From NCBI RefSeq assembly GCF_000003195.3, contig NC_012873.2, positions 46,473,650 through 46,537,649 of the forward strand: 64,000 nucleotides of DNA, given 5' to 3'. Each line of letters opens with the position of its first letter. Position 1 is the first letter of the stretch. Of this stretch, positions 46,300-58,060 are shown one piece after another. The stretch is from Sorghum bicolor. Its lineage: Eukaryota > Streptophyta > Magnoliopsida > Poales > Poaceae. The notes under the pieces were generated by a model that searched no databases, had not been told where the DNA came from, and saw nothing but the letters and a program-made list of their open reading frames with translations. Both the position numbers and the translations under genes were made by a program.

Positions 46300-49200
46300 G
46301 AGCCGACACAACAGTGAACTTCTTCTTGACGTATGACCCTTGGTTATGATCCTACCGTAACCATGGAGTATTCTCATTGTTTAACAGAATGCTTGGGTCT
46401 TTGTTGACTATGAAGGGCGGAATTCGGTCATCCCTTTCGTAATTGCCTGACATGTCTGACTTGTCCTCAATTTTGACAATGTTTCTTTTCCCAGAAAGGA
46501 CAATGTGGCGATTTGGCTCATTGATGATTGAGTGGTCATCATTTTTTCCTCTCTTTGGTTTCGTAGACATATCTTTGACATAGAACACCTGACTCACGTC
46601 TGCAGCAAGGACGAATGGTTCGTCTTTGAACCCACTATTGTTAAGGTCCACGGTTGTCATCCCATACTCCTTGTCGACTGTTACCCCACCTCCGGTCATC
46701 TTCACCCATTGGCACCGGAACAAAGGAACTTTAAAATTAGCTGCATAGACTAGTTCCTATATGTCTTCTATGCGTCCATAAAATGTTTGTCTGTTCCCAT
46801 TTGGATCCGTGGCATCCACGCGTACACCACTATTTTGGTTGGTGCTCCTTTTATCTTGGCCAACTGTGTAAAATGTGTTACCATTTATCTCGTACCCTTT
46901 GTACGTGAGGACATGCCATGATGGTTGCCTGGCCAACAAATAAAGCTGCTCATCAATATTTTCATCACCTTGACATTTTTTGCGCTACCAATCGCCAAAA
47001 GTTTCCATGTGCTGACGCATTATCCAAGCTTCATTCTTCCCGGGCCACTGGGACCGTAGGAAATCTTTGTGTACCTCAACATATGGTTCCACCAATGAGG
47101 AGTTCTGGAGAACTGTGTAGTGTGCTTTATTGAAGTAATCGTCTCCCGTACCAATATATGTTTTCTTCCCAAGTGTTCCCTTTCCGCTGAGTCTGCCCTT
47201 GTGTCGAGATTCAGGAATGCCAATTAGGTCAAGACCTGGAATAAAGTCAACACAGAACTCTATGACCTCCTCTGTTCCGTAGCCCTTGGCAATGCTTCTT
47301 TCTGGCCGGGAACGACTATGAACATATTTCTTTAGGACACCCATGAATCTCTCGAAGGGGAACATGTTGTGTAGGAACACAGGACCGAGAATACGAATCT
47401 CTTTGATCAGATGAACTAGGAGGTGTGTCATGATATCGAAGAAGGATGGAGGGAACACCAACTCAAAGCTGACGAGACATTGAACGACATCATTTTGCAG
47501 AGTAGCTAGTTGCTCTGGATTGATTGCCTTCTGAGAAATTGCATTGAGGAATGCACATAGCTTTACGTTGGCTAGACGTACGTGTGGAGGTAAAATTCCT
47601 CTTAAAACCACCGGCAGCAATTGCGTCATTAGAACGTGACAGTCATGGGACTTCAAGTTCAGGAATTTCTTCTTTGGCACATTAATTATTCCCTTGATAT
47701 TGGAGGAGAATCCAGATGGGACCTTGATGCTGCTAAGACATTCAAACATGCTTTCCTTCTCTTCTTTGCTCAGAGTGTAGCTAGCAGGGCTTAAGTAATG
47801 ACGTCCATCATCTGTCTTTTCTAGATGCAGGTTGTCTCATTCTTTCATGCGCTGCAAGTCTTGTCGTGCTTCAAGTGAATCCTTAGACTTCCCGTAGACA
47901 CCCATGAATCCGAGCAAGTTCACACAAAGATTCTTTGTCAGATGCATCACGTCGATCGCGTTGCGGACCTCTAGGACATTCCAGTAAGGTAGCTCCCAAA
48001 ATATGGATTTCTTCTTCCACATGGGTACGTGTCCCTTAGCATCCTTGGGAATAGGTTCGCTGCCTCGTCCCTTTCCAAATACCACTTTTATATCCTTGAC
48101 CATTTCGAGTACATCATCCCCGGTTCGATTGAGAGGTTTGGTCCGGTGGTCTGCCTTGCCTTTAAAATGCTTGCCTTTCTTTCGTACTGGGTGGTTCACA
48201 GGAAGAAACCGACGGTGGCCAAGGTACACGACCTTTCGACATTTTTTCAAAAATACACAGTCAAGGTCTTCATAACAATGTGTGCATGCATTATATCCCT
48301 TGTTTGACTGGCCTGAAAGATTACTCAGAGCTGGCCAATCATTAATTGTTACAAACAGCAATGCTCACAGGTCAAAGTGCTCTTGTTTGTACTCATCCCA
48401 CACGCGAACTCCTAGTTTGCTCCATAAAAGTTGAAGTTCCTCAACTAATGGCTTTAGGTAGACATCTATGTCATTGCCAGGTTGCTTCAGTCCTTGGATA
48501 AGCACCGGCATCATAATAAACTTCCGCTTCATGCATAGCCATGGAGGAAGGTTGTAGATACATAGAGTAACTGGCCAAGTGCTGTGACTACTGCTCTGCT
48601 CACTGAAAGGATTCATACCATCTGTACTTAAGGCGAATCGCAAGTTTCTAGCATCATCTGCAAAATCTGGGAATTCTCTGTCTATCGCTCTCCACTGGGA
48701 TCCATCGGCAGGGTGTCTCAGCATATTGTCTATCTTACAGTCTTCTTTATGCCACCGCAACAACTTTGCATTGTCCTTATTTCTGAACAGACGTTTTAAT
48801 CATGGTATTATAGGAGCATACCACATAACCTTGGTATGAATTTTCTTCCTATGACGTTCTTCACCCTCAACATCGCCAGGATCATCTCGCCTAATCTTAT
48901 ACCGTGATGCCTTACATACTGGACATGCATCCAAATTCTCGTATTCCTCCCCATGGTAGAGGATGCAGTCATTAGGACATGCGTGTATCTTCTGGATTTC
49001 TAATCCCAAAGGGCAGACAACCTGTTTTGCTTCATACGTAGTGGTGGGCAATCTGTTGCCTCGGAAGCATCTTTTTTATGATCTTCAATAACTGCCCAAA
49101 TGCCTTGTCAGATGTACCATTCTTTGCCTTCCATTGCAGCAATTCCAGTGTGGTACCCAGCTTTTTTTGCCCCTCTTCAGCGGTGGGATATAGCGATTTC

Positions 49201-49667
49201 CTGTGGTCCTCTAGCATGCGCTCGAACTTGGCTTTCTCTTTATCACTTTCACATTCTCTTTGTGCATCACGGATGGCATCACCAAAAGCATCATCACCCC
49301 GATCATCTTCTGCGGCTACCTCTTCTTCATTATCTCCCCCCATTGCAACATCATTGAAGCCACCGTACTGAGCAATAATATTGGCATGGTCCAATTCCTC
49401 TTCTTCTTCTTCACCTTCATCCATTATAATCCCGCTTTTTCCATGTTTGGTCCAACAAATATAGTTTGGTACGAAACCAGACTTTAATAAGTGCGAATGA
49501 AGAGTTCTTGAGTTAGAATATTCCGTCAAATTCTTGCACACGGCACATGGACAGCACATGAAACCGTCCCTCTTATTTGTCTCGGCCACACTTAAGAAAT
49601 AGTGCACGCCATTAATGAACTCTTCGGAGCGCCGATCGGCATTATACATCCAATTACGTGTTACCAT
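46300..49667 (-). pseudogene. TNP2-type CACTA transposase of B, with multiple stops
   Basis: It starts at ATG 49667 directly after a splice acceptor (TTTAATGCAG). Order: Transposase-associated domain (WMYNADRRSEEFINGV, CCPCAVC), TNP2 catalytic region (FALSTDGMNPF, YNLPPWLCMK, VMHLTKNLCVNLLGF), DUF4218-like (LPPHVRLANVKLCAFLNAIS) and DUF4216-like (FYGRIEDI, LFRCQWVKMTGGG) segments. TNP2/TNPD is the DDE transposase that cuts CACTA elements. In-frame stops fall at about 48800, 48367, 47837, 46987, 46757 and 46352. The first three are TGA where the family usually has Arg. The exon junction near 49045 is also out of frame unless an intron or shift is assumed. Not functional as it stands. Confidence 0.9.
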
Positions 49668-49762
49668 CTGCATTAAATATAACATATATATTATGAAAAC
49701 CATGCACACATATAGTTTCTCATCTTATTGCACAACATGCCTAAGATACATAGTTGATTAAT

Positions 49763-50287
49763 TCAGGAAAGCTTGGCTACAACAAATACAATCGCAACTA
49801 GCACTAAAAAAACCAAAACTAAAATGCACTTAAGCAACATAATTAGTTCGCGTCCGATCCCAACTATAATAGATAGATCATTCGCTTGATCAACATCATT
49901 GAACTCCTTTCGTCGGCTCACTGCCTCACCACCTTCAGCCTCAACCAACTGTGCAAAAGATTTCTTAATGTGTTCAATGTATTCTTCATCCCAGTACCAA
50001 CCTGTACATCCGCCGGTACCGTCCCACTGAAATTAAAAGAGATAATCAAAAGTTTAATTAATATCATTTAAAAAAAAATATGCACATATATAAGCAAATG
50101 TCTGAAAATAACTCACATTACGATCCGGACACTTGTAGAATATACGACCCTTGTTTACTCCCTCTTTCGACACTTTGTACTCCATCACAATCTTGTGCCC
50201 ACACTTGCCACAAGTAATGAGAGGGAGTTCCGGCCGGTATCGCTTTTGAACCCGTTGAGAGACCGAAGACCCGATCACGGTTGCCAT
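49763..50287 (-). CDS. GRF-type zinc-finger protein with C-terminal membrane anchor (CACTA B accessory gene)
   Basis: Two exons, 50117-50287 and 49763-50026, are joined by a GTGAGT...TTTCAG intron that keeps frame, giving 144 residues with no lesion. Cys26, Cys29, Cys53 and Cys64 with GRIFYKCP match the GRF zinc-finger pattern, a single-stranded nucleic-acid binding fold in some DNA repair proteins. WYWDEEYIEHIKKSF follows, then a charged linker, then a hydrophobic segment (about residues 119-139, ILVLVFLVLVAIVFVV) ending near the C terminus, like a tail anchor. It lies just upstream of TNP2 in the same direction and downstream of the TIR repeats, so they may share a promoter. Similar small GRF proteins are widely annotated in grass genomes. 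Its role in transposition is not known to me. Confidence 0.75.
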
Positions 50288-50769
50288 CTACTATTCATAC
50301 TCAATTTTTAAACAATTATAAATTCCACATTTACTAGTAAACATGTATGATACAATGGACATTATGTAGTAATAAAAATAAATCAAGTGATATTAACAAA
50401 CCAATTAATTTGAACTATCCTACTTTCTAAGATCAAAAAAGATACTATAATTCATTCTTACAAACTACATTAATACTAGGTCAACCATGAAATATGATAT
50501 ATATATATATGGATACTAATTCATGTGAATGATTCAAAATAACAAAGTGGATTTGAGCTAAAAATAATGGGAACATCACAAGCCAAAAACAACATGAAAA
50601 AGACAAGAAACACAAAAGTTAGTCACCTCCAAACACGAAGAAACGATGACGGAGTCGAAGAAGATCAACGATGGGCGTCGGAGATGAAGAACAAATGAAG
50701 AACAAGGAAGAAGAAGCTCCAAGAACAACAATGGTGAATGGTGCTCTCGGTTTCAAATAGGCAGAGAGG

Positions 50770-50988
50770 ATCCGACCTATAAACCGGACCATTAGCACCG
50801 GTTCAGGGCAAAAACCGATGCTAAAGGGTGACCCTTTAGCACCGGTTTGTAACACAAACTGGTGCTAAAGGGTTTGCCTCGGCCCGTGGCGCTGGCCGGT
50901 GCTAAAGGGGTCTTTAACCCCGGGCCGCAAAAAGGCCGAGGTTTTTGACCATTTTGAGCATCGACCAATGCCTCATTCTGTAGTAGTG
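50770..50988. repeat. Subterminal repeats, gene-1 end of CACTA B
   Basis: TTTAGCACCGGTTTG, AACCGGTGCTAAAG-type copies in inverted pairs, with a TATA-like CCTATAAACC (complement) near 50777. Ends in the terminus ATTCTGTAGTAGTG. Confidence 0.85.
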
Positions 50989-51075
50989 CCTTTATTTGTA
51001 GCTATATGTGGGAATTGACTTCTAAAACATACATATGGTGCGTATCTGATTTTGTCCTTAAAATCAGGTATTACA

Positions 51076-51840
51076 ACTTGTAAGATGTAGTCTGCTTCTA
51101 TACCATCCTCTTGTTACTATTAATGATGTGGGTAACCAGATCCCTCCAAAAAAAAGGAACATTAGGCAAACATCAAGTGTTAGGAAGCTTCACTGTTTAG
51201 TAGATGCAGCCGCTGGAAGTGGTAACAATAAGATTTTAATATAGAACGACGAATATGGAAATCGTGGAAGCGGTCTTCACTAAGGACACGGTCGGTTTCA
51301 ACGGAATCCAGTGCGGGAACCAATTCAGCCAGGATCATTGTTGTATTTTACACAGCCAACGATCACCCGTAAGAGTTCCAGTCAGAAATCAGTCTAAACA
51401 ACGGGCCCTAACTTAATTAATTCGCAGAAGGAACAAGTCCAAAGGCTATTGGTTAATTAGCGATGATGTCATAAGAATCATCTTGCAGCGAGTTCGTTCC
51501 AATTTCCAAATATATATAAACAAATTAATGTTTTATACTCAATGTTTACTGCTTTGCAGTAGTATATCACACACATCGGTAGAACTACTCCAAATATGTA
51601 TCATTTTGACTTTCACCTGTAACTCATCCGAGCAAAATCATTCAATATCAACAAATGGCTTACTGAAACGTTAGGATTAACTAGTCAAACACAGCCACAA
51701 TTCTATATCATTATTGACGCGTAAAGCGACTTGTTCCAGCACGTCTGCATGCCATGCACCTGCAACCCAAATGAAACACGGGATGACGCATTCGAGGAAG
51801 ACCTTTTCTATCTCCCCTGCATGCAATGGTTTCTATCTCC
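51076..51840. other. GLP2 distal upstream region
   Basis: Follows the solo LTR. About 51608-51700 resembles the sequence that borders CACTA A on both sides in GLP1 (CATTTTGACTTTCAC then GTAACTCATCCGAGC). This is therefore the uninserted counterpart. No other gene is seen. Confidence 0.55.
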
Positions 51841-52001
51841 CTATAAATACCAACCTCCCCCTCACGCTTTGCTATCACAAAATCACAAGCTAGCACCAAA
51901 GCAATAATCCTTGTATTTGGATACCTCATCAACTAACCTTCTCATATCTCAAAGCCTCAAACCATTCTCTCTCATTCCTACTATTAACACTGAACACAGA
52001 A
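51841..52001 (+). promoter_or_regulatory. GLP2 core promoter and leader
   Basis: TATAAATA at 51842-51849, about 155 bp before the ATG, and CCAACCTCCCCCTCACGC match GLP1 closely. Confidence 0.75.
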
Positions 52002-52783
52002 ATGACGACTCATGCATTCCTCCTAGCTGCAGCCCTCTTGTCTTTGTCATGCTTTCATGCCATGGCCTCTGATCCAAGCCTTCTCCAAGACTTCTGCGTT
52101 GTGGATAAGATGTCTACAGGTATATACATATATATAACTATTTTTACATTTACATATATAGGTCCTAAGTTCTCTGTCTAGTTAGCTAATTATCATGTAG
52201 ACCGCCATGTATATAAATTTTTTCTAACTTCTTATTGTTGCATGCAGTGCGTGTGAATGGGTTCCCATGCAAGGATGCAAAAGATGTTGTTGCTGAAGAT
52301 TTCTTCTTCCAGGGCCTTCACATGGCTGGCAACACAACCAACAAGCAAGGCTCTGCCGTGACACCGGTGAACGTGGCTCAGATTGCCGGGCTCAACACCT
52401 TGGGCATCTCTCTTGCCCGCATCGATTATGCACCCTTTGGTCTTAACCCTCCTCACACACATCCGCGGGGCACTGAGATATTGACGATGCTTGAGGGATC
52501 CTTGTACGTCGGCTTTGTCACATCAAACCCGGACAACAAGCTGTTCACAAAGGTTCTTAACAAAGGAGATGTGTTCGTGTTCCCTGAGGGATTGATCCAT
52601 TTCCAATTCAATTATGGAAGAAAGAGTGCTGTCGCTCTTGCAGCATTAAGTAGCCAAAACCCTGGGGTAATCACAGTGGCCAACGCTGTATTTGGGTCAA
52701 AGCCATCCATCTCCGATGACATTCTTGCCAAGGCTTTTCAAGTCGACAAGCATACTGTTGACCGTATCCAAGCTCAGTTCTAG
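52002..52783 (+). CDS. Germin-like protein 2 (GLP2)
   Basis: Exons 52002-52119 and 52248-52783, with a 128-bp phase-1 GT-AG intron, encode 217 residues. It differs from GLP1 at roughly a dozen positions (for example Tyr103Phe, Val120Met, Thr164Arg). The signal peptide, Cys32/Cys47, Mn ligands His109, His111, Glu116 and His157, and the NTT site are all kept. It is a tandem paralogue in the same orientation, separated from GLP1 by about 21 kb that is mostly transposon. It is probably secreted to the apoplast. No lesion is seen. Unlike GLP1, its native upstream flank extends about 0.9 kb before the solo LTR. Confidence 0.95.
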
Positions 52784-53585
52784 AGGACATGCAAACATAC
52801 ATGCTAGTTTATTAATTATGTACACAATTGAGGATTCCTTGATTCTTTACTTGTGTTCTATTCTTTAAAATTAAAGTTGGTTGGCGATGATTCCGATTTC
52901 TGTACTCTTATGAAAAGAAATATCTTCCAGTATTTCCTATGCGAAAACCTAATCTTGTTGTTTGAGTACTATCCTATATATGAAGTGTGTGCCACCTTAT
53001 CATATACTAGTATAATACCCGTGCTAACACGGTAACATCTAGGAACAATAAATTATAAAACTAAAATAAATCATAAACTAAAAAATGAATCAACTAATGA
53101 AAAAACACAAATTCACAAACTAATGAAGTAAGGCCATGCATTATTATGTGTTAAAAGGTATTGATGAACTTCAGAAATAAGAAACTGAAAAAATAAAATA
53201 AGAAAAATTTAATAACTGGATACCGTACCTCTTCTGTCTCGCACAGCCCAAACATTCATGTCTAAGTCATCTATGTGAATACTTCAATACATAGATATAT
53301 ATGAGCTGTAAAAAAATAGAAACACAATAGCAAAGCTACATATATATATAACTGGAAAATATTGCATATCTCACAAGTGCAATGGTTTCATATTTCAAAT
53401 GGCAATGTTTCTGTGTACCCATTCTCGATATAGACAAGCAAGCAGTATATATTTGTATCAAGGACATGGCATGTAAATTAATTGGTTTATTACATAGCTA
53501 TATAGTTCACCACAATACAAAATGAAACATAACATGTTGCATATAAACCTGAGCCAGGATGATTGGGCCTCACTATACTACGATG
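52784..53585. other. GLP2 3' flank and intergenic DNA
   Basis: 52784-53005 is similar to the GLP1 3' flank. From about 53005 an AT-rich sequence begins (ACTAGTATAATACCCGTGC), which looks like a dispersed plant repeat, but no termini or class could be assigned. Confidence 0.45.
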
Positions 53586-53766
53586 CAGTGGCAAATCCAG
53601 AAACAACTCAAAGGGGAAGCTAAAAATAGTGCAAGATATTTTTAGGGCACATCACGTAGGGCTAAATTTATATTTTTATGGGTTATCTTAAGCTGGACAA
53701 AGGAAATGTTAAAGAAATTTCTGGGCTGCGCCCCGGGCTGCAGCTCAGGGCCTGGATCCGCCCCTG
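53586..53766. mobile_element. 181-bp hAT-type MITE
   Basis: The ends CAGTGGCAAATCCAG (53586) and CTGGATCCGCCCCTG (to 53766) form an imperfect 15-bp inverted repeat. The flanking 8-bp duplication is CTACGATG (53578-53585) and CTACAATG (53767-53774), with one mismatch. Confidence 0.78.
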
Positions 53767-54111
53767 CTACAATGTGTTAGCATCCTTCATCTTGTTGACA
53801 CTTGAGGGTGGTGAAGAGGTGAAGGTCTCCACCTCATCCTAGAAGATGTATAAAGTTTAAAAGAACACTATGCAAACAAATGAATCAGTTTGGTTAGATT
53901 TAAGATAAGTTGTGACATATTTCTTAGGTTGCTTTTTACATGCCATATTTTACTGAAATTATCATCTCTAAAAAAACTAAAACTCAGAATTCTGCCATCA
54001 CGTATGAGTTATGACATGACAACATCTTGATTACCTTTCCACCAATGATGCTCCAAATACTGTCATCAGACTCTTCGATTCCATGAGAGCATGAATAGTC
54101 AATAGATCAAT
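53767..54111. other. Intergenic, nothing recognised
   Basis: AT-rich sequence between the MITE and CACTA C; no gene or element termini seen. Confidence 0.5.
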
Positions 54112-54159
54112 CACTACCACAATCTCGAATTGCCTTGAGTGCCGAAAACAGTCAAGAAA

Positions 54160-54560
54160 AGGGGTTAAACCGCCAAGGAAACAATCCTTGACCACAAACC
54201 GTCAAGCAAACGCACTCAAGAATAGAAGCTAAGGGAAATTAGTTTTCTTGGCGGTTCTGACACTCAAGGATGATTTACTTGAAGGCTGACCGCCAAGAAA
54301 ACTACGACCAAACTTAATTTGCCAAAGCGCCAAGAAAATGTTGCAACCGCCAAGGAAAGAAGTTTTCTTGAGGGCTTACAACCTCCAAGGAAAGTAGTTT
54401 TCTTGACTGCCAATAACCTCCAATGAAATTATTTGGACCGCCAAGGAATTCTTGTTTCCTTGGTTGCCCATGACCTCCAAGGAAACTATAAATTTCCTTG
54501 GCTGCTATTGACCGCCAAGGTAATTGTGATTTCTTTGTGGGTTGGCACCCAAGGAAATCT
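54160..54560. repeat. Left subterminal repeats of CACTA C
   Basis: Repeated CCGCCAAGGAAA, ACCTCCAAGGAAA and complements such as TTTCCTTGGC in both orientations, about 14 copies with mismatches. Confidence 0.85.
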
Positions 54561-55549
54561 ATACGAGCAACAAAAAAATACTCGTAATAATCAACAAATT
54601 TTAATATTCTGGTAACTAAACTCAACTGACACATGATGACATGTCAATCCAGCATAAATACAATCAAAATCCAATACATAAATATATTCAACTAATTTAG
54701 TTGAAACATAAAGTGTCCAACAACTACAATCCAATCAGATTAAAAAGTGTTCAACCATTACACTAAAAGGAAAGAATATCTCAGTCATAGCTAACGTACA
54801 TAAGTCCTAGCACCTATATAGATCTAAATTGTCCACTACAAGATGGTTTTGTGGTCTACAGCTGAGAATTGTCCACTTCTTTGAATCCAGACTTCATTAT
54901 AGCATACATGTTCAAAGTGCTAGCCTTCTCGGGTCCAAACTTAGATTCCTATAAGACCATGAAATGAAGTCACAGATTAGTTTAGCCATAGTTGTATCTA
55001 GGTATCATCACAAGATTAAAGAAACATCACTAATTTGTTTAGCTACAATCATAGTAATCCCATTGACTCAACTTCTGTTAGCATATTCAAATGTGAAGTC
55101 ACCTACTTACAATGTCAATCTAAGCATGTAGACATGTATAACAGATTAATTGTTGAACCTTATAAGAAACTAGTTAAATTTAAGTGGTTCAATCTACTAG
55201 ACTAATATCACCACTTTGTCATTGAATAGTTAGAACTAGCAATCAAAATGTAGTGTTCATACCAGCAATTGTTGTGCTCTCTGGAGGGGAATGGGAGCAC
55301 TTTCTCCACTGCTGTCCACTGTATTAATTGCAGATTTCATTGCAGCATATGTGCTCAAAATGGTAGCCTTCTCAAGTATGCAATGCTTAGAAATCAACTC
55401 ACGTTCCGCCATTGTTTTTATTCCATCAATTTTTTAAATGACTTTAGACACAAAAATGTTCACTCCTATCAACCAAATAGCAACACTATTATCTACAGAT
55501 TTACTAAACAACAGTTGATGAGGACATCCCTAGCATTCATTCATCTTCA

Positions 55550-56540
55550 AATGAAACTCCACTTGATATAAGTGGTCCAATTACAAGAAGTAGAGCTAAA
55601 CAATTGGAGAAGGAAATTCATTCTCAGGTGAACGCTAACCTTATGTTTAATAATCAGTTTATGTTGAATGATCCTATACTTTTGAGTTCTTGTTTCAATG
55701 TCCTTAGGAATGATGGAGGGTATGAACCAGCATGGGATGAAGATGGATTCAAGCCTTTGGACATCTGAACCAAGAAGCCTATCGTGTGCATAAATAAAAT
55801 GGTGGTTCATTACTTCTGCATGAGAAGGCAACCAGAAGCTAGATGGCTGACCCATGGTACAAATTCCAAGCATCACCACGGACAGAATACAAGGAGTTAC
55901 GTGGCATTCTACAGATGGATGAAAGCATCTTTAAGTCTATGTTGCAGCCCATCAAACGGTTCATTATTTAGACTTCCCAATAAAGAGTTATGCTCATTTT
56001 AGTAACTGCTGCCAGAAGCTGAGAAGACGCGCGAACCAGCCACGAAATCCACTAGTGGATGTGCATGCTGTCATGTATTCAAAGCTGAACGCCCCTATCT
56101 ATATATATCTCTTGTACTAGACAATGAAAGGACATTTTTTGCTTGGTTAAAATTCAGAATACACAAACTCGTGGAGTTTTGTTTATGCGTGAGTCTTGAG
56201 AGGCTTGCAAAACTCGTTCTTTCGATTCCTGAGGGAGTTGTAGAACGCCGAACTGCGGTTCATCCAGTTTGTGCCTTCACGTCTATACGGCGTGATTGCG
56301 TGGGCTATTCGTCGGTACGTGGAAGGGTGATTGTCTCGGTAGTTCGTCGCGTGGACAGCCTCGCGGTGCACTGTCTCTTCACCAGGTCACGCAGCGACAA
56401 GTTATCAAGTTCGCGAATCCTACGAGAAGATCGGGCCACAACGACTTGTCTCACGCTATCCCTAGGCGTGAGCATATCAACAGTGCCTATTTTGTATCTA
56501 ACCTTTTGGCCTGAGATCAAGTGCATTCAAAATTCATAGA
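55550..56540 (+). pseudogene. Ty3/gypsy polyprotein tail and LTR-like fragment inside CACTA C
   Basis: The + frame at about 55550-55769 reads SGPITRSRAKQLEKE and YEPAWDEDGFKPLDI, the kind of C-terminal tail seen after integrase in many plant Ty3/gypsy polyproteins. About 56000-56540 resembles LTR sequence and ends with a region that may be a decayed primer-binding site (TTTTGTATCTAACC). No RT or integrase core is present. Probably a captured or nested fragment. Confidence 0.5.
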
Positions 56541-57576
56541 AAGAATTATAGCATATGGTTCATTTATTGGAAATGTATGTCACTGAAGGACACACAAAAA
56601 CAAGTAAACAGTGAACATCTGAATATGCAGCAAGTCATTGAAAGAAAAACATTTTCAAATGAAGCATTGACTTGTTACTGGTTACATGTTTGGCTAAACT
56701 AATATTGTGTTCCAGATGCACTATCACTCAAACAGCACCAAAGTGAGAGTAGCAACAGTCATAACCTACACCAATCTAGGTAGAATATCTAGCTTTGCAA
56801 TGAGGCCCCTAACCTACACCAATAAAGAGAAATCTAGAAAAAATTCAGTTAGCAACATAATGAGCAGTCAGTCATTTTTCTGAGCTTCTAGACATCCAAT
56901 GTAAATATGATGAAAAAATGCTACAATTTTTTTGTCCTCAAATTACAAGTTCAGATAGATCTTTTATCAAATTGATAATAAAATACATGTATTTTGTACC
57001 CTAGTACTGCAGAACTACCAAGCACATATATGCAGCTGCACCTATTTTCAGTTTAATATTCACAAATCAATCACTAGATTAGATCTGTTTTAAAATTGTT
57101 GCCAACCACTGCAGATACGTCAGCACTTAAGATTTTGGCTCTATTATTAGAACAGTTGAAAGTGTTTCCCCCATTCAGTCATTATAAGAAACAGGTAGCC
57201 AGCACACATGGGCATCACAAGATAAGCACACGAGCGATCGAGACTCACCGCAAAAAACACCCCGACGGCGTTGCTGACCGGAGATCTGGTGGCCTTGAAG
57301 TCCCTACAAGGCAAGATGTGGCACACAAATAAGCAGGCGGGAAGGAAATGAGGGCAATAGCTGGGGAGAAAGGGACAGAGGGATGAGGGAGGCCCAAACC
57401 TGTTTTATTATCATCACAGTCCAATCCCCTATTGTATTTTACTAGTAAATTAATAGACTGGTATAATAGGACCATCGATTGAGACCTAAACCTATGTGAA
57501 TATGTGATTTAAACCTTCAGAAATTACAGATCTATGCTAATAGCCATTGGATCCAGTCACACAATAGCAAGCTTAC

Positions 57577-58060
57577 TTAAAGAGAAGATGGATCTGAATT
57601 TTTACCTGTGCACAGTGACCTGATTGCAACAAGAAGCAAGGTGGATCCAAATTTCCAATGACTTGAGATCTGAATGCAAGGAGAATGAAGGAGAGTCTGA
57701 CGTCCTGGACTGTGCTCAGGCCTCGATGTGGAGGGTATCGGCAGGAGCACACATGACTGCGGGGCGATGGATGAGGAGGAGGATGGGATGAGCAGAGGAG
57801 GGCAGATGTGCGACAATGGTAGGTGTTCGTGTGAGGGGCGATGGATGACGGCGAAGGAGGGGATGAGCAAATGAGGGAGGTGGAGTGGAGGGCAGACCAG
57901 CGCCGGCGGAAGGAGCTCGGGTGGGTGACGGTGGGAAGGGGTTTGGGCGAGTTGGGGAGGAGGACGGGGAGAGCTGCGGGTCTATGTGAGGTCGAGTTGT
58001 GTGTGGTGGGCTAGCGGCTGGAGATAAGGTTAGGGTTTGGCCGCGCATGAGTCTGTCAAT
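57577..58060 (-). other. GC-rich open block inside CACTA C, perhaps captured
   Basis: A locally GC-rich stretch with minus-strand open frames (57716-58048, Pro/Ser-rich, starting RGQTLTLSPAAS) resembling a grass leader exon with CCCTAACC near its start. No domain is recognised. It could be a captured host promoter or first exon, or the element's own leader. Confidence 0.3.

Larger units (their letters stand above)
38125..50988 (-). mobile_element. CACTA (En/Spm) element B, inverted relative to A
   Basis: On the plus strand it starts CACTGCTGCATGATCGGG at 38125 and ends ATTCTGTAGTAGTG at 50988. It is flanked by CCT (38122-38124 and 50989-50991). The 12.9-kb element lacks both large insertions found in A and keeps the full-length first and second genes. 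Gene order on the minus strand is GRF zinc-finger/membrane protein, TNP2 transposase, tandem repeat, internal repeat cluster, then Transposase_24/Ulp1. Several stops and frameshifts make it non-autonomous today. It is inserted within a solo LTR. Confidence 0.93.
35758..51075 (+). mobile_element. Solo chromovirus LTR interrupted by CACTA B
   Basis: The left part (35758-38124) begins TGTAACACCC, and the right part (50992-51075) ends GGTATTACA. The pair is flanked by a perfect 5-bp duplication, ACTTG (35753-35757 and 51076-51080). Removing CACTA B and its CCT duplication leaves about 2.45 kb with no internal coding region, so it is a solo LTR. An internal block near 37725-37800 (CCTCTGTAGAGTGTTAAAAA, GAGCTCACGGTCAGGAGCGGC) is shared in diverged form with the Tekay-type LTR in A, so the lineage is probably related. 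A fragment of the same LTR type lies at 58497-59150. Confidence 0.88.

Noticed and set aside
2867..50988. A single 48-kb CACTA element from the CACTACTACAG end at 2867 to the matching inverted end at 50988
   Set aside because: The flanking triplets differ (ACT and CCT), and each end pairs better with a nearer gene-3-side end (30259 and 38125) that shares its own 3-bp duplication.
53005..53575. Possible Helitron or other element starting TCATATACTAGTATAATACC
   Set aside because: The 5' motif is suggestive of a dispersed repeat, but no CTRR end with hairpin or other terminus could be found.
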